From Marichromatium bheemlicum (GTDB taxonomy: Bacteria > Pseudomonadota > Gammaproteobacteria > Chromatiales > Chromatiaceae): DNA of 64,000 nucleotides. A program made the translations under genes and the position numbers. The first letter of the stretch is position 1. Every line of letters starts with the position of its first letter. The stretch spans positions 30,369-94,368 of the forward strand of contig NZ_JAAXKX010000016.1 of NCBI RefSeq assembly GCF_012276755.1, given 5' to 3'. A model generated the notes under the pieces. It worked only from the letters and a program-made list of their open reading frames with translations, did not search any database and was not told where the DNA came from. This document shows, in pieces, positions 54,860-64,000 of this stretch.

Positions 54860-55342
54860 TCAGTCGCCGTCGTCGGCGGAGGGCTTACCCCGATCGTGCT
54901 CGATGTCGAAGCCGGCAGCACGCATGAACTCACGCTGCAACTCGCCCCACAGCTCGACGTTCTGCTGCGCCATCCGCGTCATGGTCTCGAGCGGGGTGGT
55001 GTCGCTCCAGGACTGGGTCAGCTCCTGCTGCTGTCTGGCAAACAGATCGAGGGCGGTCTCGAGATAGCGCGCGAAGGCGCCCTGCAGCGTACCGCCATAG
55101 AAACGGATGATCTGCGCGAGCATGTTGGCGCTAAACAGCGGTTCGCCACCGCTCTCCTCCTCGAGCATGATCTGCAACAGGATCGCCCGGGTGATGTCGG
55201 TGTCATTAGCGGTGTCGAACACCTTGAAGGGAACGGCATCCATCACCAGGTCGCGCACGTCAACCAAGGTGATGTAGCGACTGATCTCGGTGTCGTACAG
55301 GCGCCGGTTGGGGTACTTCTTGATGATGCGCGGTTTATCCAT
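54860..55342 (-). CDS. phaR: PHA synthesis repressor PhaR
   Basis: This 160-residue protein has the N-terminal DNA-binding domain KKYPNRRLYDTEISRYITLVDVRDLV. A PHB_acc helical segment follows (ILLQIMLEEESGG...ANMLAQIIRFYGGTLQGAF). PhaR binds both PHB and phasin promoters and releases DNA when granules form. The start at MDKPRIIKKY is chosen by family alignment. Confidence 0.92.
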   Translation of the reverse strand: MDKPRIIKKYPNRRLYDTEISRYITLVDVRDLVMDAVPFKVFDTANDTDITRAILLQIMLEEESGGEPLFSANMLAQIIRFYGGTLQGAFARYLETALDLFARQQQELTQSWSDTTPLETMTRMAQQNVELWGELQREFMRAAGFDIEHDRGKPSADDGD

Positions 55343-55556
55343 TGACACCTGTCGCTCGCTCGACGGTCTGCGGGTTGGAAGGGTGCCGGGGCGGCTCGTC
55401 ATGGATGCTGCCAGACGACACCGTGCCCGACTATCGGGACGGACACCGGCGCACCGGCACCCTCGGCCCTGGGCGCAGTGTACCCCAGTCGACCACGACT
55501 GGCTGCCACCCCGGCGCCACCACCCGCCACGCCTCACCGCGCGACGGGCGGCGCCC

Positions 55557-56741
55557 TCAGCAGCGCTCGACGGCCAAGGCGACCCCCTGACCACCACCAA
55601 TGCACAGTGTCGCCAGCCCCTTGCGGGCCTCACGCCGCCGCATCTCGTAGAGCAGGCTGACCAGCACGCGGGCGCCAGAGGCACCGATCGGGTGACCGAG
55701 CGCGATCGCCCCACCGTTGACGTTGACCTTGTCGAGGTCCCAACCCATCTCCTGATTGACCGACATCGCTTGGGCGGCAAAGGCCTCGTTGGCCTCGATC
55801 AGGTCGAGTTCGGCGGGACTCCAGCCGGCCTTTTCCAGGCATTTTGTCGAGGCCGGGATAGGGCCCGTCCCCATGATTTTGGGGTCGACACCGGCGCTGG
55901 CGAAGGCCACCAACCGCGCCATCGGGGTCAGCCCCAACGCCGCCGCGGTCGAGGCCCGCATCACCACCGCCATGGCGGCACCATCGTTGAGACCGGAGGC
56001 GTTACCGGCAGTCACCGTCCCCTCGCGCACGAAGGCCGGACGCAGCCGGGCGAGCTTCTCGGCGGTGGTCCCGGCACGCGGGAACTCATCCCGATCGAAG
56101 ACCAGCGGTTCACCCTTGCGCTGCGGGATGGTCACCGGAATGACTTCATCGGCGAAGCGCCCGGCGATGATGGCCGCCTCGGCACGCCGCTGCGACTCGG
56201 CGGCGAAGGCATCCTGGGCCTCGCGGGTAAAGCCGTATTGCTCAGCGATATTCTCCGCGGTCATCCCCATGTGGCAGTGATCGAAGGCATCGGTCAACCC
56301 GTCGACCAGCATCGAGTCCTTGAGCGTCCAGTCGCCCATGCGCTGACCGTCACGCGAGCGGGGCAGCACGTGCGGCGACTGACTCATGCTCTCCTGACCA
56401 CCGGCGATCACGATCTCGGCGTCGCCACAGGCAATGGCCTGCATCGCCAGATGCACCGCCTTGAGCCCGCTGCCGCAGACCTTGTTGATGGTCATCGCCG
56501 GCACCTGATGGGGCAGCCCGGCGTTGAGCGCGGTCTGGCGCGCCGGATTCTGACCGACCCCAGCGGTCAGCACCTGACCGAGCACCACCTCGTCGACCCG
56601 TTGCGGATCGAGACCGGTACGCGTCAGCAGGGTCTTGAGCACGATCGTCCCCAGCTCCACGGCCGACAGGGAGGAGAGACTGCCACCGAAGTTGCCAACA
56701 GCGGTACGCCCAGCGTCGACAATGACGATTTCTTCACTCAT
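55557..56741 (-). CDS. phaA: Acetyl-CoA acetyltransferase (beta-ketothiolase)
   Basis: A full-length thiolase of 394 residues. The acyl-accepting Cys is in [14 protein letters not shown], the [12 protein letters not shown] stretch is typical of acetoacetyl-CoA thiolases, the active His is in [10 protein letters not shown] and the second Cys in [10 protein letters not shown]. It condenses two acetyl-CoA to start PHB synthesis. It is the first gene of phaA-phaR-phaP-phaB and is divergent from phaE-phaC. Confidence 0.95.
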   Translation of the reverse strand: MSEEIVIVDAGRTAVGNFGGSLSSLSAVELGTIVLKTLLTRTGLDPQRVDEVVLGQVLTAGVGQNPARQTALNAGLPHQVPAMTINKVCGSGLKAVHLAMQAIACGDAEIVIAGGQESMSQSPHVLPRSRDGQRMGDWTLKDSMLVDGLTDAFDHCHMGMTAENIAEQYGFTREAQDAFAAESQRRAEAAIIAGRFADEVIPVTIPQRKGEPLVFDRDEFPRAGTTAEKLARLRPAFVREGTVTAGNASGLNDGAAMAVVMRASTAAALGLTPMARLVAFASAGVDPKIMGTGPIPASTKCLEKAGWSPAELDLIEANEAFAAQAMSVNQEMGWDLDKVNVNGGAIALGHPIGASGARVLVSLLYEMRRREARKGLATLCIGGGQGVALAVERC

Positions 56742-56921
56742 CGTGTATATGCTCTCTCACTTGGATGATTCGATGATCGGGAGAATGATTCGCAAAACGC
56801 CGGCAGACGCCGGTCTGCGGCACGGTTGCGCAACACCCGAGAGATTGCAAGCCGCGTCACCCGCAAGGCACACGATATGACGAACGGCGACCGTTTCAAA
56901 AGGGATTCTACGCGCCTTTGT

Positions 56922-56934
56922 TGCAGCGCACAAA
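56922..56934 (+). promoter_or_regulatory. Shared 13 bp half-site in the phaA/phaE intergenic region
   Basis: TGTTGCAGCGCAC here is the exact reverse complement of the left half of the phaP dyad. It lies 48 bp before phaE in the 241 bp divergent region. It could let PhaR act on synthase or thiolase genes; only one half-site is present. Confidence 0.5.
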
Positions 56935-56982
56935 TCGACATGCTAACGTTCATTCAAACCCGACCCTGAGGATGGCAATCGC

Positions 56983-58050
56983 ATGAGTAAGGGCATCTTT
57001 TTCAATGATGACTGGCTCGAACTGCAGCGCAAGTACTGGGACGACTGGACCGAGATGAGTCGCAAGGCGATGGGCATGCCTGAACACGACAAGCCGACAA
57101 ACGCCTGGTCAGAGGCGATGGAGCAGTGGTGGCGAGCGCTGTCGCCAGCCGCCCCAGACAGCGGCCGAGCCTTCATGGATAAGCTCATCGAGCAGGGCCG
57201 TACCCTGTTCGGCATGGGTGAACAATTCGTCAACGGTGGCCCCGACCCCAAGGACCCGGTCGGCGCCTGGTTCAAGGCCGTGGAGGAGATGCAGCGCCGC
57301 TTCACCGGCTCGGGAGAGAGCGACAACGAAGCGCTCAAGCGCATGACGGCATTCTGGGAGCTGCCCCTCGACAACTGGCAGCGGATGATGTCGTCACTCT
57401 CGCCGGTGCCCGGCGATTTCCTGCGCAACATGCCGCACGACCAGCTCAAGGACCGTCTCGACCAGGCACTCTCGGCACCGGGGCTCGGCTATACCCGCGA
57501 AGAGCAGGCGCAATACCAGGATCTGCTACGCGGTTCCATGGAGTATCAGGCGGCGCTACAGGAATACACCGGCTTCTACAGTCGGCTCGGGATGAAGTCG
57601 GTCGAGCGCATGGCCAGCTTCCTCCAAGGCGTGGTCGACTCGGGCAAGACCATCGATTCGGCCCGAGCGCTCTATGACAACTGGGTGAGCTGCTGCGAGA
57701 GCGTTTATGCCGAGGAGGTCGCCACCCCCGAGTACGCCCGTCTCCACGGTCGCCTGATCAATGCCCAGATGCGGCTCAAGAAGCGGATGTCGGTGATCGT
57801 CGATGAAAACCTCGGCGCACTGAACATGCCCACCCGCAGTGAACTGCGCACCCTGCAGGATCGGCTGCAGGAGACCCGACGCGAGAACAAGCAACTGCGC
57901 TGCCGACTCTACCAGCTCGAGAAGCGAGTCGAGGCGGCACACGGTACGGCGGCCAAGGAACCGGCCACCGCCCTCAAGCGTGCCCCAACCACACGCAAGA
58001 CCACGACGCGCAAGAAGACCACCGCCAAGTCGACGCCGAGCGACAGCTGA
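56983..58050 (+). CDS. phaE: Class III PHA synthase subunit PhaE
   Basis: This 355-residue protein matches PhaE in size. It opens MSKGIFFNDDWLELQRKYWDDW, has the conserved FWELPLDNWQRMMSSLSPVPGDF core, and ends in a coiled coil (LQDRLQETRRENKQLRCRLYQLEKRVEAA) with a Lys/Thr-rich tail. It forms the synthase with PhaC and is needed for full activity in Allochromatium. It is 59 bp ahead of phaC. Confidence 0.95.
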   Translation: MSKGIFFNDDWLELQRKYWDDWTEMSRKAMGMPEHDKPTNAWSEAMEQWWRALSPAAPDSGRAFMDKLIEQGRTLFGMGEQFVNGGPDPKDPVGAWFKAVEEMQRRFTGSGESDNEALKRMTAFWELPLDNWQRMMSSLSPVPGDFLRNMPHDQLKDRLDQALSAPGLGYTREEQAQYQDLLRGSMEYQAALQEYTGFYSRLGMKSVERMASFLQGVVDSGKTIDSARALYDNWVSCCESVYAEEVATPEYARLHGRLINAQMRLKKRMSVIVDENLGALNMPTRSELRTLQDRLQETRRENKQLRCRLYQLEKRVEAAHGTAAKEPATALKRAPTTRKTTTRKKTTAKSTPSDS

Positions 58051-58109
58051 GTCAATCGGCCCGTCGCCGCATCTGCGCGCATCCGCCGCATACCGAGAGG
58101 AACGAGATC

Positions 58110-59177
58110 GTGATCCCCATCGATATTCGACCTGACAAGCTCACCCAGGAGATGCTCGACTACAACCGCAAGCTGGGCCAGGGCATGGAGAACCTGGTCA
58201 GCGCCGGCGAGATCGACACCGGAGTCACCCCCAAGGAGGCGGTCTATCGCGAGGACAAGTTGGTCCTCTACCGCTACCAGGGTGCCGAGGACGTGGAGCG
58301 CCAGCCGATCCCGCTGTTGGTGGTCTATGCCCTGGTCAACCGCCCCTACATGACCGACATCCAGGAGGACCGCTCAACCATCAAGGGGTTGCTGGCCACC
58401 GGACAGGACGTCTACTTGATCGACTGGGGCTACCCCGATCAGGCCGATCGTGCGCTGACCCTCGATGACTACATCAACGGCTATATCGATCGCTGTGTCG
58501 ACCACATCCGCGAGACCCACGACATCGACCGCGTCAACATCCTCGGCATCTGCCAGGGTGGCGCCTTCAGCCTGATGTACACCTCGCTGCACCAGGACAA
58601 GGTCAACAACCTGGTGACCATGGTCACCCCGGTCGACTTCCAGACCCCGGACAACCTGCTCTCGGCCTGGGCGCAGGACGTCGACGTCGACCTCGCCGTC
58701 GACACCATGGGCAACATCCCCGGCGAGCTGCTCAACTGGACCTTCCTCTCGCTCAAACCGTTCAGCCTGACCGGGCAGAAATACGTCAACATGGTTGATC
58801 TGCTCGACGACCCGCGCAAGGTGAAGAACTTCCTGCGCATGGAGAAGTGGATCTTCGACAGCCCGGACCAGGCCGGCGAGACCTTCCGCCAATTCATCAA
58901 GGACTTCTACCAGCGCAACGGCTTCATCAACGGCGGCGTACAAATCGGCGAGCACGAGATCGATCTCGGCCGGATCACCTGCCCGGTGCTCAACATCTAT
59001 GCCTTGCAGGATCACCTGGTGCCGCCGGACGCCTCGCGTCCGCTCAAGGGGCTAGTCGGCAGCAAGGACTACACCGAGCTGGCCTTCCCCGGCGGTCATA
59101 TCGGTATCTATGTCAGTGGCAGGGCACAAAAGGAGGTGACCCCGGCGATCGGGGAATGGCTGAACGCCCGCACCTGA
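58110..59177 (+). CDS. phaC: Class III PHA synthase catalytic subunit PhaC
   Basis: A 355-residue alpha/beta-hydrolase. The lipase-like box is GICQGG with nucleophile Cys148, the Asp is in ALQDHLVPPDASRPL, and the His is in FPGGHIGIYVSGRA. It polymerises 3-hydroxyacyl-CoA into PHB. The length (about 355) is that of the two-subunit class III enzyme. It starts with GTG. Confidence 0.97.
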   Translation: MIPIDIRPDKLTQEMLDYNRKLGQGMENLVSAGEIDTGVTPKEAVYREDKLVLYRYQGAEDVERQPIPLLVVYALVNRPYMTDIQEDRSTIKGLLATGQDVYLIDWGYPDQADRALTLDDYINGYIDRCVDHIRETHDIDRVNILGICQGGAFSLMYTSLHQDKVNNLVTMVTPVDFQTPDNLLSAWAQDVDVDLAVDTMGNIPGELLNWTFLSLKPFSLTGQKYVNMVDLLDDPRKVKNFLRMEKWIFDSPDQAGETFRQFIKDFYQRNGFINGGVQIGEHEIDLGRITCPVLNIYALQDHLVPPDASRPLKGLVGSKDYTELAFPGGHIGIYVSGRAQKEVTPAIGEWLNART

Positions 59178-59197
59178 CTCACCGCCAGCGAGCGCCT

Positions 59198-59224
59198 CAG
59201 GCCCCCGGTTCCGAAGGGGGCCTG
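59198..59224 (+). terminator. Terminator-like hairpin after phaC
   Basis: CAGGCCCCC (59198-59206) and GGGGGCCTG (59216-59224) form a perfect 9 bp stem with a 9-base loop, 21 bp past the phaC stop. No U-tract follows. Confidence 0.65.
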
Positions 59225-59251
59225 TGGTGGCGGGCGACTAGCGTGCAGTAG

Positions 59252-59280
59252 GTTGGGTTGCCGCCTTTCGGCAACCCAAC
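59252..59280. repeat. Long palindrome related to a sequence near 63921
   Basis: GTTGGGTTGCCG (59252-59263) pairs perfectly with CGGCAACCCAAC (59269-59280) around a 5-base loop. The left arm and the following ACCAGCGTCA stretch recur at about 63920-63950, where the right arm is missing. It may be a second terminator or an old repetitive palindrome. Confidence 0.65.
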
Positions 59281-59365
59281 ACCAGCGTCAGCGCCTACTG
59301 AAGGCGCCGGAGCAAACACCAATGGACTCGCACGCACGCCCCGGCATCAGCCGCACATCGGCCAC

Positions 59366-59402
59366 TCCCCTTCGCGTACTTTGGGGCCTTGCGGTTCAAT
59401 CC
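59366..59402 (-). repeat. GAACCGCAAGG-type core fragment
   Basis: On the minus strand the DNA reads TTGAACCGCAAGGCCCC and continues with an AAAG/CGCGAAGG-like stretch. This is a diverged copy of the core found at 7102, 16612 and 63841. No perfect heptamer array remains beside it; CGCCAATCGC words follow. Confidence 0.55.
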
Positions 59403-59419
59403 CGCGATTGGCGACTGAT

Positions 59420-60103
59420 TCAACCCTGGACGTAGAAATAGCGCCAATTCAATCCGCTGGCACGGGTCAGCAGATCGAGCAACGCCGGGGTCGGTACCGC
59501 CTCGCCCGGGAAGACCCCGGTGATCTCCACGAAGCTGCGACCGAACCCGCCGCCTCGTCCCCAGTCCCAACTCCAAGGGGGGCGAACCACGCCACACCCC
59601 ACACAACGCCAACCGCTACGCGGCTGGTCGTGCCACAACTCGAGCCGCCGCGCCCAGTCCTCGAGCCGTTCGCGACAACTGTGGCAACGCGGTGCTCGGG
59701 TGTTGCGCCCGAGACAGGGGCGTGTTCGCGAACTCGGGCGAGAGATTCCCACCCGACACCAGGGGCCCTGCCCCTGCCCCGTCGCATCGATACGCACCGC
59801 ACAACCGATGAAGCTGACCAACGACAAGAAGGCGTCGCCGACCTGGTAGACGCCCCCTCCGCGCCGTGTCGGGGCGCCGATGAAACCGCACTGGGTCAGT
59901 TGACTGATCAGCAACCGTACCCCGGGGCGGGCATGCGGATCGGTCGGGGTCAGCACCAACCGATCGCCACCGAAATCGACACGCGACTCGGCACCTTGCA
60001 CGGGAACACGATGGACAACGACAGGATCTCGGTCGAGCATGGTTACGGCCTCCGCTAGGCGGTCGACATCACGTTGATCGCGAGGATTCGTGGTTGAAAT
60101 CAT
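59420..60103 (-). CDS. Conserved protein with CxxC zinc-ribbon-like pairs, unknown
   Basis: The 227-residue product has VVVHRVPVQGAESRVDFGGDRLVLTP and RPGVRLLISQLTQCGFIG in its N half. Two Cys pairs follow, in RAPRCHSCRERLEDW and WRCVGCGVVRPPW, as in a zinc ribbon. It ends with a strongly patterned tail (GGFGRSFVEITGVFPGEAVPTPALL...NWRYFYVQG). I recall similar uncharacterised gammaproteobacterial proteins but no function. It is divergent from the TPP riboswitch-thiC unit. Confidence 0.7.
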   Translation of the reverse strand: MISTTNPRDQRDVDRLAEAVTMLDRDPVVVHRVPVQGAESRVDFGGDRLVLTPTDPHARPGVRLLISQLTQCGFIGAPTRRGGGVYQVGDAFLSLVSFIGCAVRIDATGQGQGPWCRVGISRPSSRTRPCLGRNTRAPRCHSCRERLEDWARRLELWHDQPRSGWRCVGCGVVRPPWSWDWGRGGGFGRSFVEITGVFPGEAVPTPALLDLLTRASGLNWRYFYVQG

Positions 60104-60204
60104 TGCGTCCTTTCTATAGCTTCGAGTCACATTCACTGCTGGGGGTGTCCGCACCGCTTCGCGGGCGTCGACCACGGAACCCGGACACACGAGCCCGGGA
60201 TCCA

Positions 60205-60290
60205 CGGCTGGCGCACCAGGGCCGGAACGGGCTGAGAAGAGACCCTTCGAACCTGACCCGGATCATGCCGGCGCAGGAAAGCAGGCAATG
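60205..60290 (+). ncRNA. TPP riboswitch (THI element)
   Basis: The conserved THI-box words are present in order: CTGAGA (60232), ACCCTTCGAACCTGA (60242-60256) and GGATCATGCCGGCG (60260-60273), then an AGG...AGCAGG closing region. It lies about 190 bases before thiC and should repress thiC when thiamin pyrophosphate is bound. Exact ends are approximate. Confidence 0.93.
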
Positions 60291-60477
60291 GAGCCGACGG
60301 CGATCCTGCGGTGCCTGACCGGTACCCCGTCCCCGCCAAGCTCCGACTCATGCCGCGCACCTGCCCGACGGCGCTCGCCACCAACCACGCGACGGCGCAT
60401 CAAGGTCAACCCACAGCCCGAGCTGGCCGAACCAGCGATCGCGCGGAGCCCAGCGCCCCGCTCCAGTCCTGAGGTAA

Positions 60478-62373
<1,896 letters not shown>

Positions 62374-62384
62374 GCACGACGTCT

Positions 62385-62407
62385 GCCCGCCCGATTGCGG
62401 GGCGGGC
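62385..62407 (+). terminator. Terminator-like hairpin after thiC
   Basis: GCCCGCCC (62385-62392) pairs with GGGCGGGC (62400-62407) over a 7-base loop, 12 bp past the thiC stop. There is no U-tract; further GC hairpins follow before the convergent aminotransferase gene. Confidence 0.6.
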
Positions 62408-62478
62408 GCCCTGCGGCCCGCGTGCTGCGGGCCGGGGTTCCTTCCACCCCGGCGGTCCTCGCCGGGGCTTGGTTCGAC

Positions 62479-63609
62479 TCAGCCGTCGAGCCCGCAGGCC
62501 TCGGCCACTGCATCGACCACCTCGCGCTGCACCTCATCGGTGAGGTAAGGGTGCATCGGCAGGCTGATCACATGTGCCGCGACCTCCGCACTGACCGGTG
62601 TCGCCGGCGCTCCCGGGACATGGAACACCGGCTGCTCGTTGAGCGGCACCGGATAGTGCACCGCGGTGGGGATATCACGCGCCTTGAGCGCCGCGGCCAC
62701 CGTCTCGCGATCCGGCACCTGCAGGGTGTACTGGGCATAGACCGAGGTATTACCGGGAACGATCGAGGGGGTCAGCACACCGCTCTCGCCCGGCTCGGCG
62801 GTCGTTCCCGCGCCACGCGCGCACAGCAGTTCGCTGTAGCGTGCACCCAGACGACCACGGGCCTCGACCTCATCGGGGAAGATCGTCAGCTTCGACTGCA
62901 ACACCGCCGCCTGCATGGTATCGAGACGGCCATTGATGCCGAGACGCGGATGGTAGTACCGACGCGATTGGCCGTGATTGCGCACCTCCCGCAGCTGACG
63001 TGCCAGCTCGGAATCATTGGTGAAGCAAGCGCCTGCATCACCATAGGCACCGAGCGGTTTGGCCGGGAAGAAGGAGGTGCAGCCGATGGTCGAGAGCCCA
63101 CAGGAGCGCTTGCCCTTGTAGGTCGCGCCGAAGCTCTGCGCCGCATCCTCGATCACCGCCAGGTTGTGTGCCTCGGCCACGGCATTGACTGCATCCATGT
63201 CGGCGCACTGGCCATAGAGCGAGACCGGCATGATCGCACGGGTACGCCCGGTGATCGCATCCTCCAGCGCATTAGGATCGATGTTGTAGGTCACCGGATC
63301 GATATCGACGAACACCGGACGAGCACCGAGCAACGCGATCATCTCAGCGGTGGCGATGAAGGTGAAGGGCGTAGTGATCACCTCGTCACCGCGGCCGACC
63401 TCGAGCGCCATCATCGCCGCGAGCAACGCATCGGTCCCACTCGACACTCCGACGCAGTGTTCGACCCCGACGAAGGCCGCAAGCTCCTCCTCGAGCGCCT
63501 GGACCTCAGGGCCCATGATGTACTGACCATGGCTCAGAACCGCGTCGATACGGCTCCGAACGTCCTGCTCGATTCGTGCATGCTGCGTTTTCAGATCGAT
63601 GAATTGCAT
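62479..63609 (-). CDS. DegT/DnrJ/EryC1/StrS sugar aminotransferase (WbpE-like)
   Basis: A PLP enzyme of 376 residues. VGVSSGTDALLAAMMAL near 55, IEDAAQSFGATYKGK near 155 and the PLP-lysine motif SFFPAKPLGAYGDAGA near 185 are intact. The closest recognisable group is WbpE-like 3-aminotransferases that make 3-amino UDP-sugars for surface glycans. Its sugar is inferred. It lies apart from the EPS cluster, possibly leading into another glycan locus outside the window. Confidence 0.85.
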   Translation of the reverse strand: MQFIDLKTQHARIEQDVRSRIDAVLSHGQYIMGPEVQALEEELAAFVGVEHCVGVSSGTDALLAAMMALEVGRGDEVITTPFTFIATAEMIALLGARPVFVDIDPVTYNIDPNALEDAITGRTRAIMPVSLYGQCADMDAVNAVAEAHNLAVIEDAAQSFGATYKGKRSCGLSTIGCTSFFPAKPLGAYGDAGACFTNDSELARQLREVRNHGQSRRYYHPRLGINGRLDTMQAAVLQSKLTIFPDEVEARGRLGARYSELLCARGAGTTAEPGESGVLTPSIVPGNTSVYAQYTLQVPDRETVAAALKARDIPTAVHYPVPLNEQPVFHVPGAPATPVSAEVAAHVISLPMHPYLTDEVQREVVDAVAEACGLDG

Positions 63610-63762
63610 TCAACTCGCCTTTGATTTCGGGTGCAGAAGGACCAGTTCTCCGCGCCAATATCAGCCCACGCATGAGCTGCACGACAGCGTTAAGCCTCGC
63701 GGCACGGACGATTGATCGTTGTGCTTGAATCCTAACCCAATTGCGTGACGAGGGTAACGAGC

Positions 63763-63876
63763 GGCCAGCGGCCAGCGGCCAGCGGCCAGCGGCCAGCGGC
63801 CAGCGGCCAGCGGCCAGCGGCCAGCGGCCAGCGGCCAGAAGATTGAACCGCAAAGACGCGAAGGGCGCGAAGGGTT
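63763..63876 (+). repeat. Composite repeat: GGCCAGC heptamers plus GAACCGCAAAG core
   Basis: Ten perfect GGCCAGC copies (63763-63832) and one ending in A are followed by AGATTGAACCGCAAAG, ACGCGAAGG and GCGCGAAGG to 63876. Array and core match the 7039 copy almost word for word. The stretch 63610-64000 otherwise holds no supportable gene. Confidence 0.9.
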
Positions 63877-64000
63877 TTGAATGTGGGAGGCGGTCGACGT
63901 CCGGCTAACAGCGCCGTCGTTTGGGTTGCCGGCTTTTACCAGCGTCAACGTCTGCTGAGGAACGGCGATCGGCGCCGGGGCAGGAATCGAGCGCAGGCCA

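Noticed and set aside
55290..56768. 492-residue open frame on the plus strand
   Set aside because: It is antisense to phaA across its length and has His/Arg/Gly-rich shadow composition with no motif.
63763..63838. Possible CRISPR array
   Set aside because: Heptamers are directly adjacent, with no spacers and no cas genes.

Overview
The window is high-GC chromosomal DNA, densely coding on both strands. The gene content points to a gammaproteobacterium of the purple sulfur bacterium type (Chromatiaceae). The evidence is a class III PHA synthase (phaE-phaC) divergent from phaA-phaR-phaP-phaB, the arrangement known from Allochromatium vinosum. Other support comes from a petABC-sspA-sspB block, an rpe-gph-trpEGDC block, an OsmC/YhfA-crp pair and an hprK-rapZ-PTS operon. 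The species cannot be fixed from the sequence alone. I found no tRNA, rRNA, CRISPR array or intact insertion sequence.

Layout. 1-5.5 kb holds a regulatory PTS operon (hprK end, rapZ, EIIA, HPr, EI) followed by mgtE. 5.5-16.2 kb holds a phosphohexomutase, speD, an OsmC protein, crp, and the trp/gph/rpe block. 16.8-33.5 kb is mostly household or uncharacterised genes: djlA, an aldo/keto reductase, a sugar kinase with a membrane SUMF-like protein, DUF3422, two retropepsin-like proteases around rnk, small envelope proteins, TraB, an AI-2E-type permease, sspB and sspA. 33.8-37.4 kb holds the cytochrome bc1 operon and a Nif3 protein. 37.8-53.3 kb is an exopolysaccharide (EPS) cluster: priming transferase, tyrosine kinase, OPX, Wzz, Wzx, lyase, glycosyltransferases, Wzy/ligase, and an HprK-like plus asparagine-synthase-like pair. 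53.3-59.2 kb is the PHA locus. 59.4-63.6 kb holds a conserved zinc-ribbon protein, a TPP riboswitch with thiC, and a DegT-type sugar aminotransferase.

The most unusual protein is the EPS kinase at 38956-40575. Its N-terminal half looks like a degenerate IS481-type transposase catalytic core joined to a CpsD/Wzc-type kinase domain. The most unusual DNA is a family of composite intergenic repeats (7.0-7.9, 16.3-16.8, 59.4 and 63.8 kb). In these, an array of CCAGCNN heptamers sits next to a TTGAACCGCAAAG core, and one locus has expanded into three ~255 bp copies with an internal hexamer VNTR. A 13 bp sequence shared by the phaP promoter (as half of a 28 bp dyad) and the phaA/phaE intergenic region is a good candidate PhaR operator.
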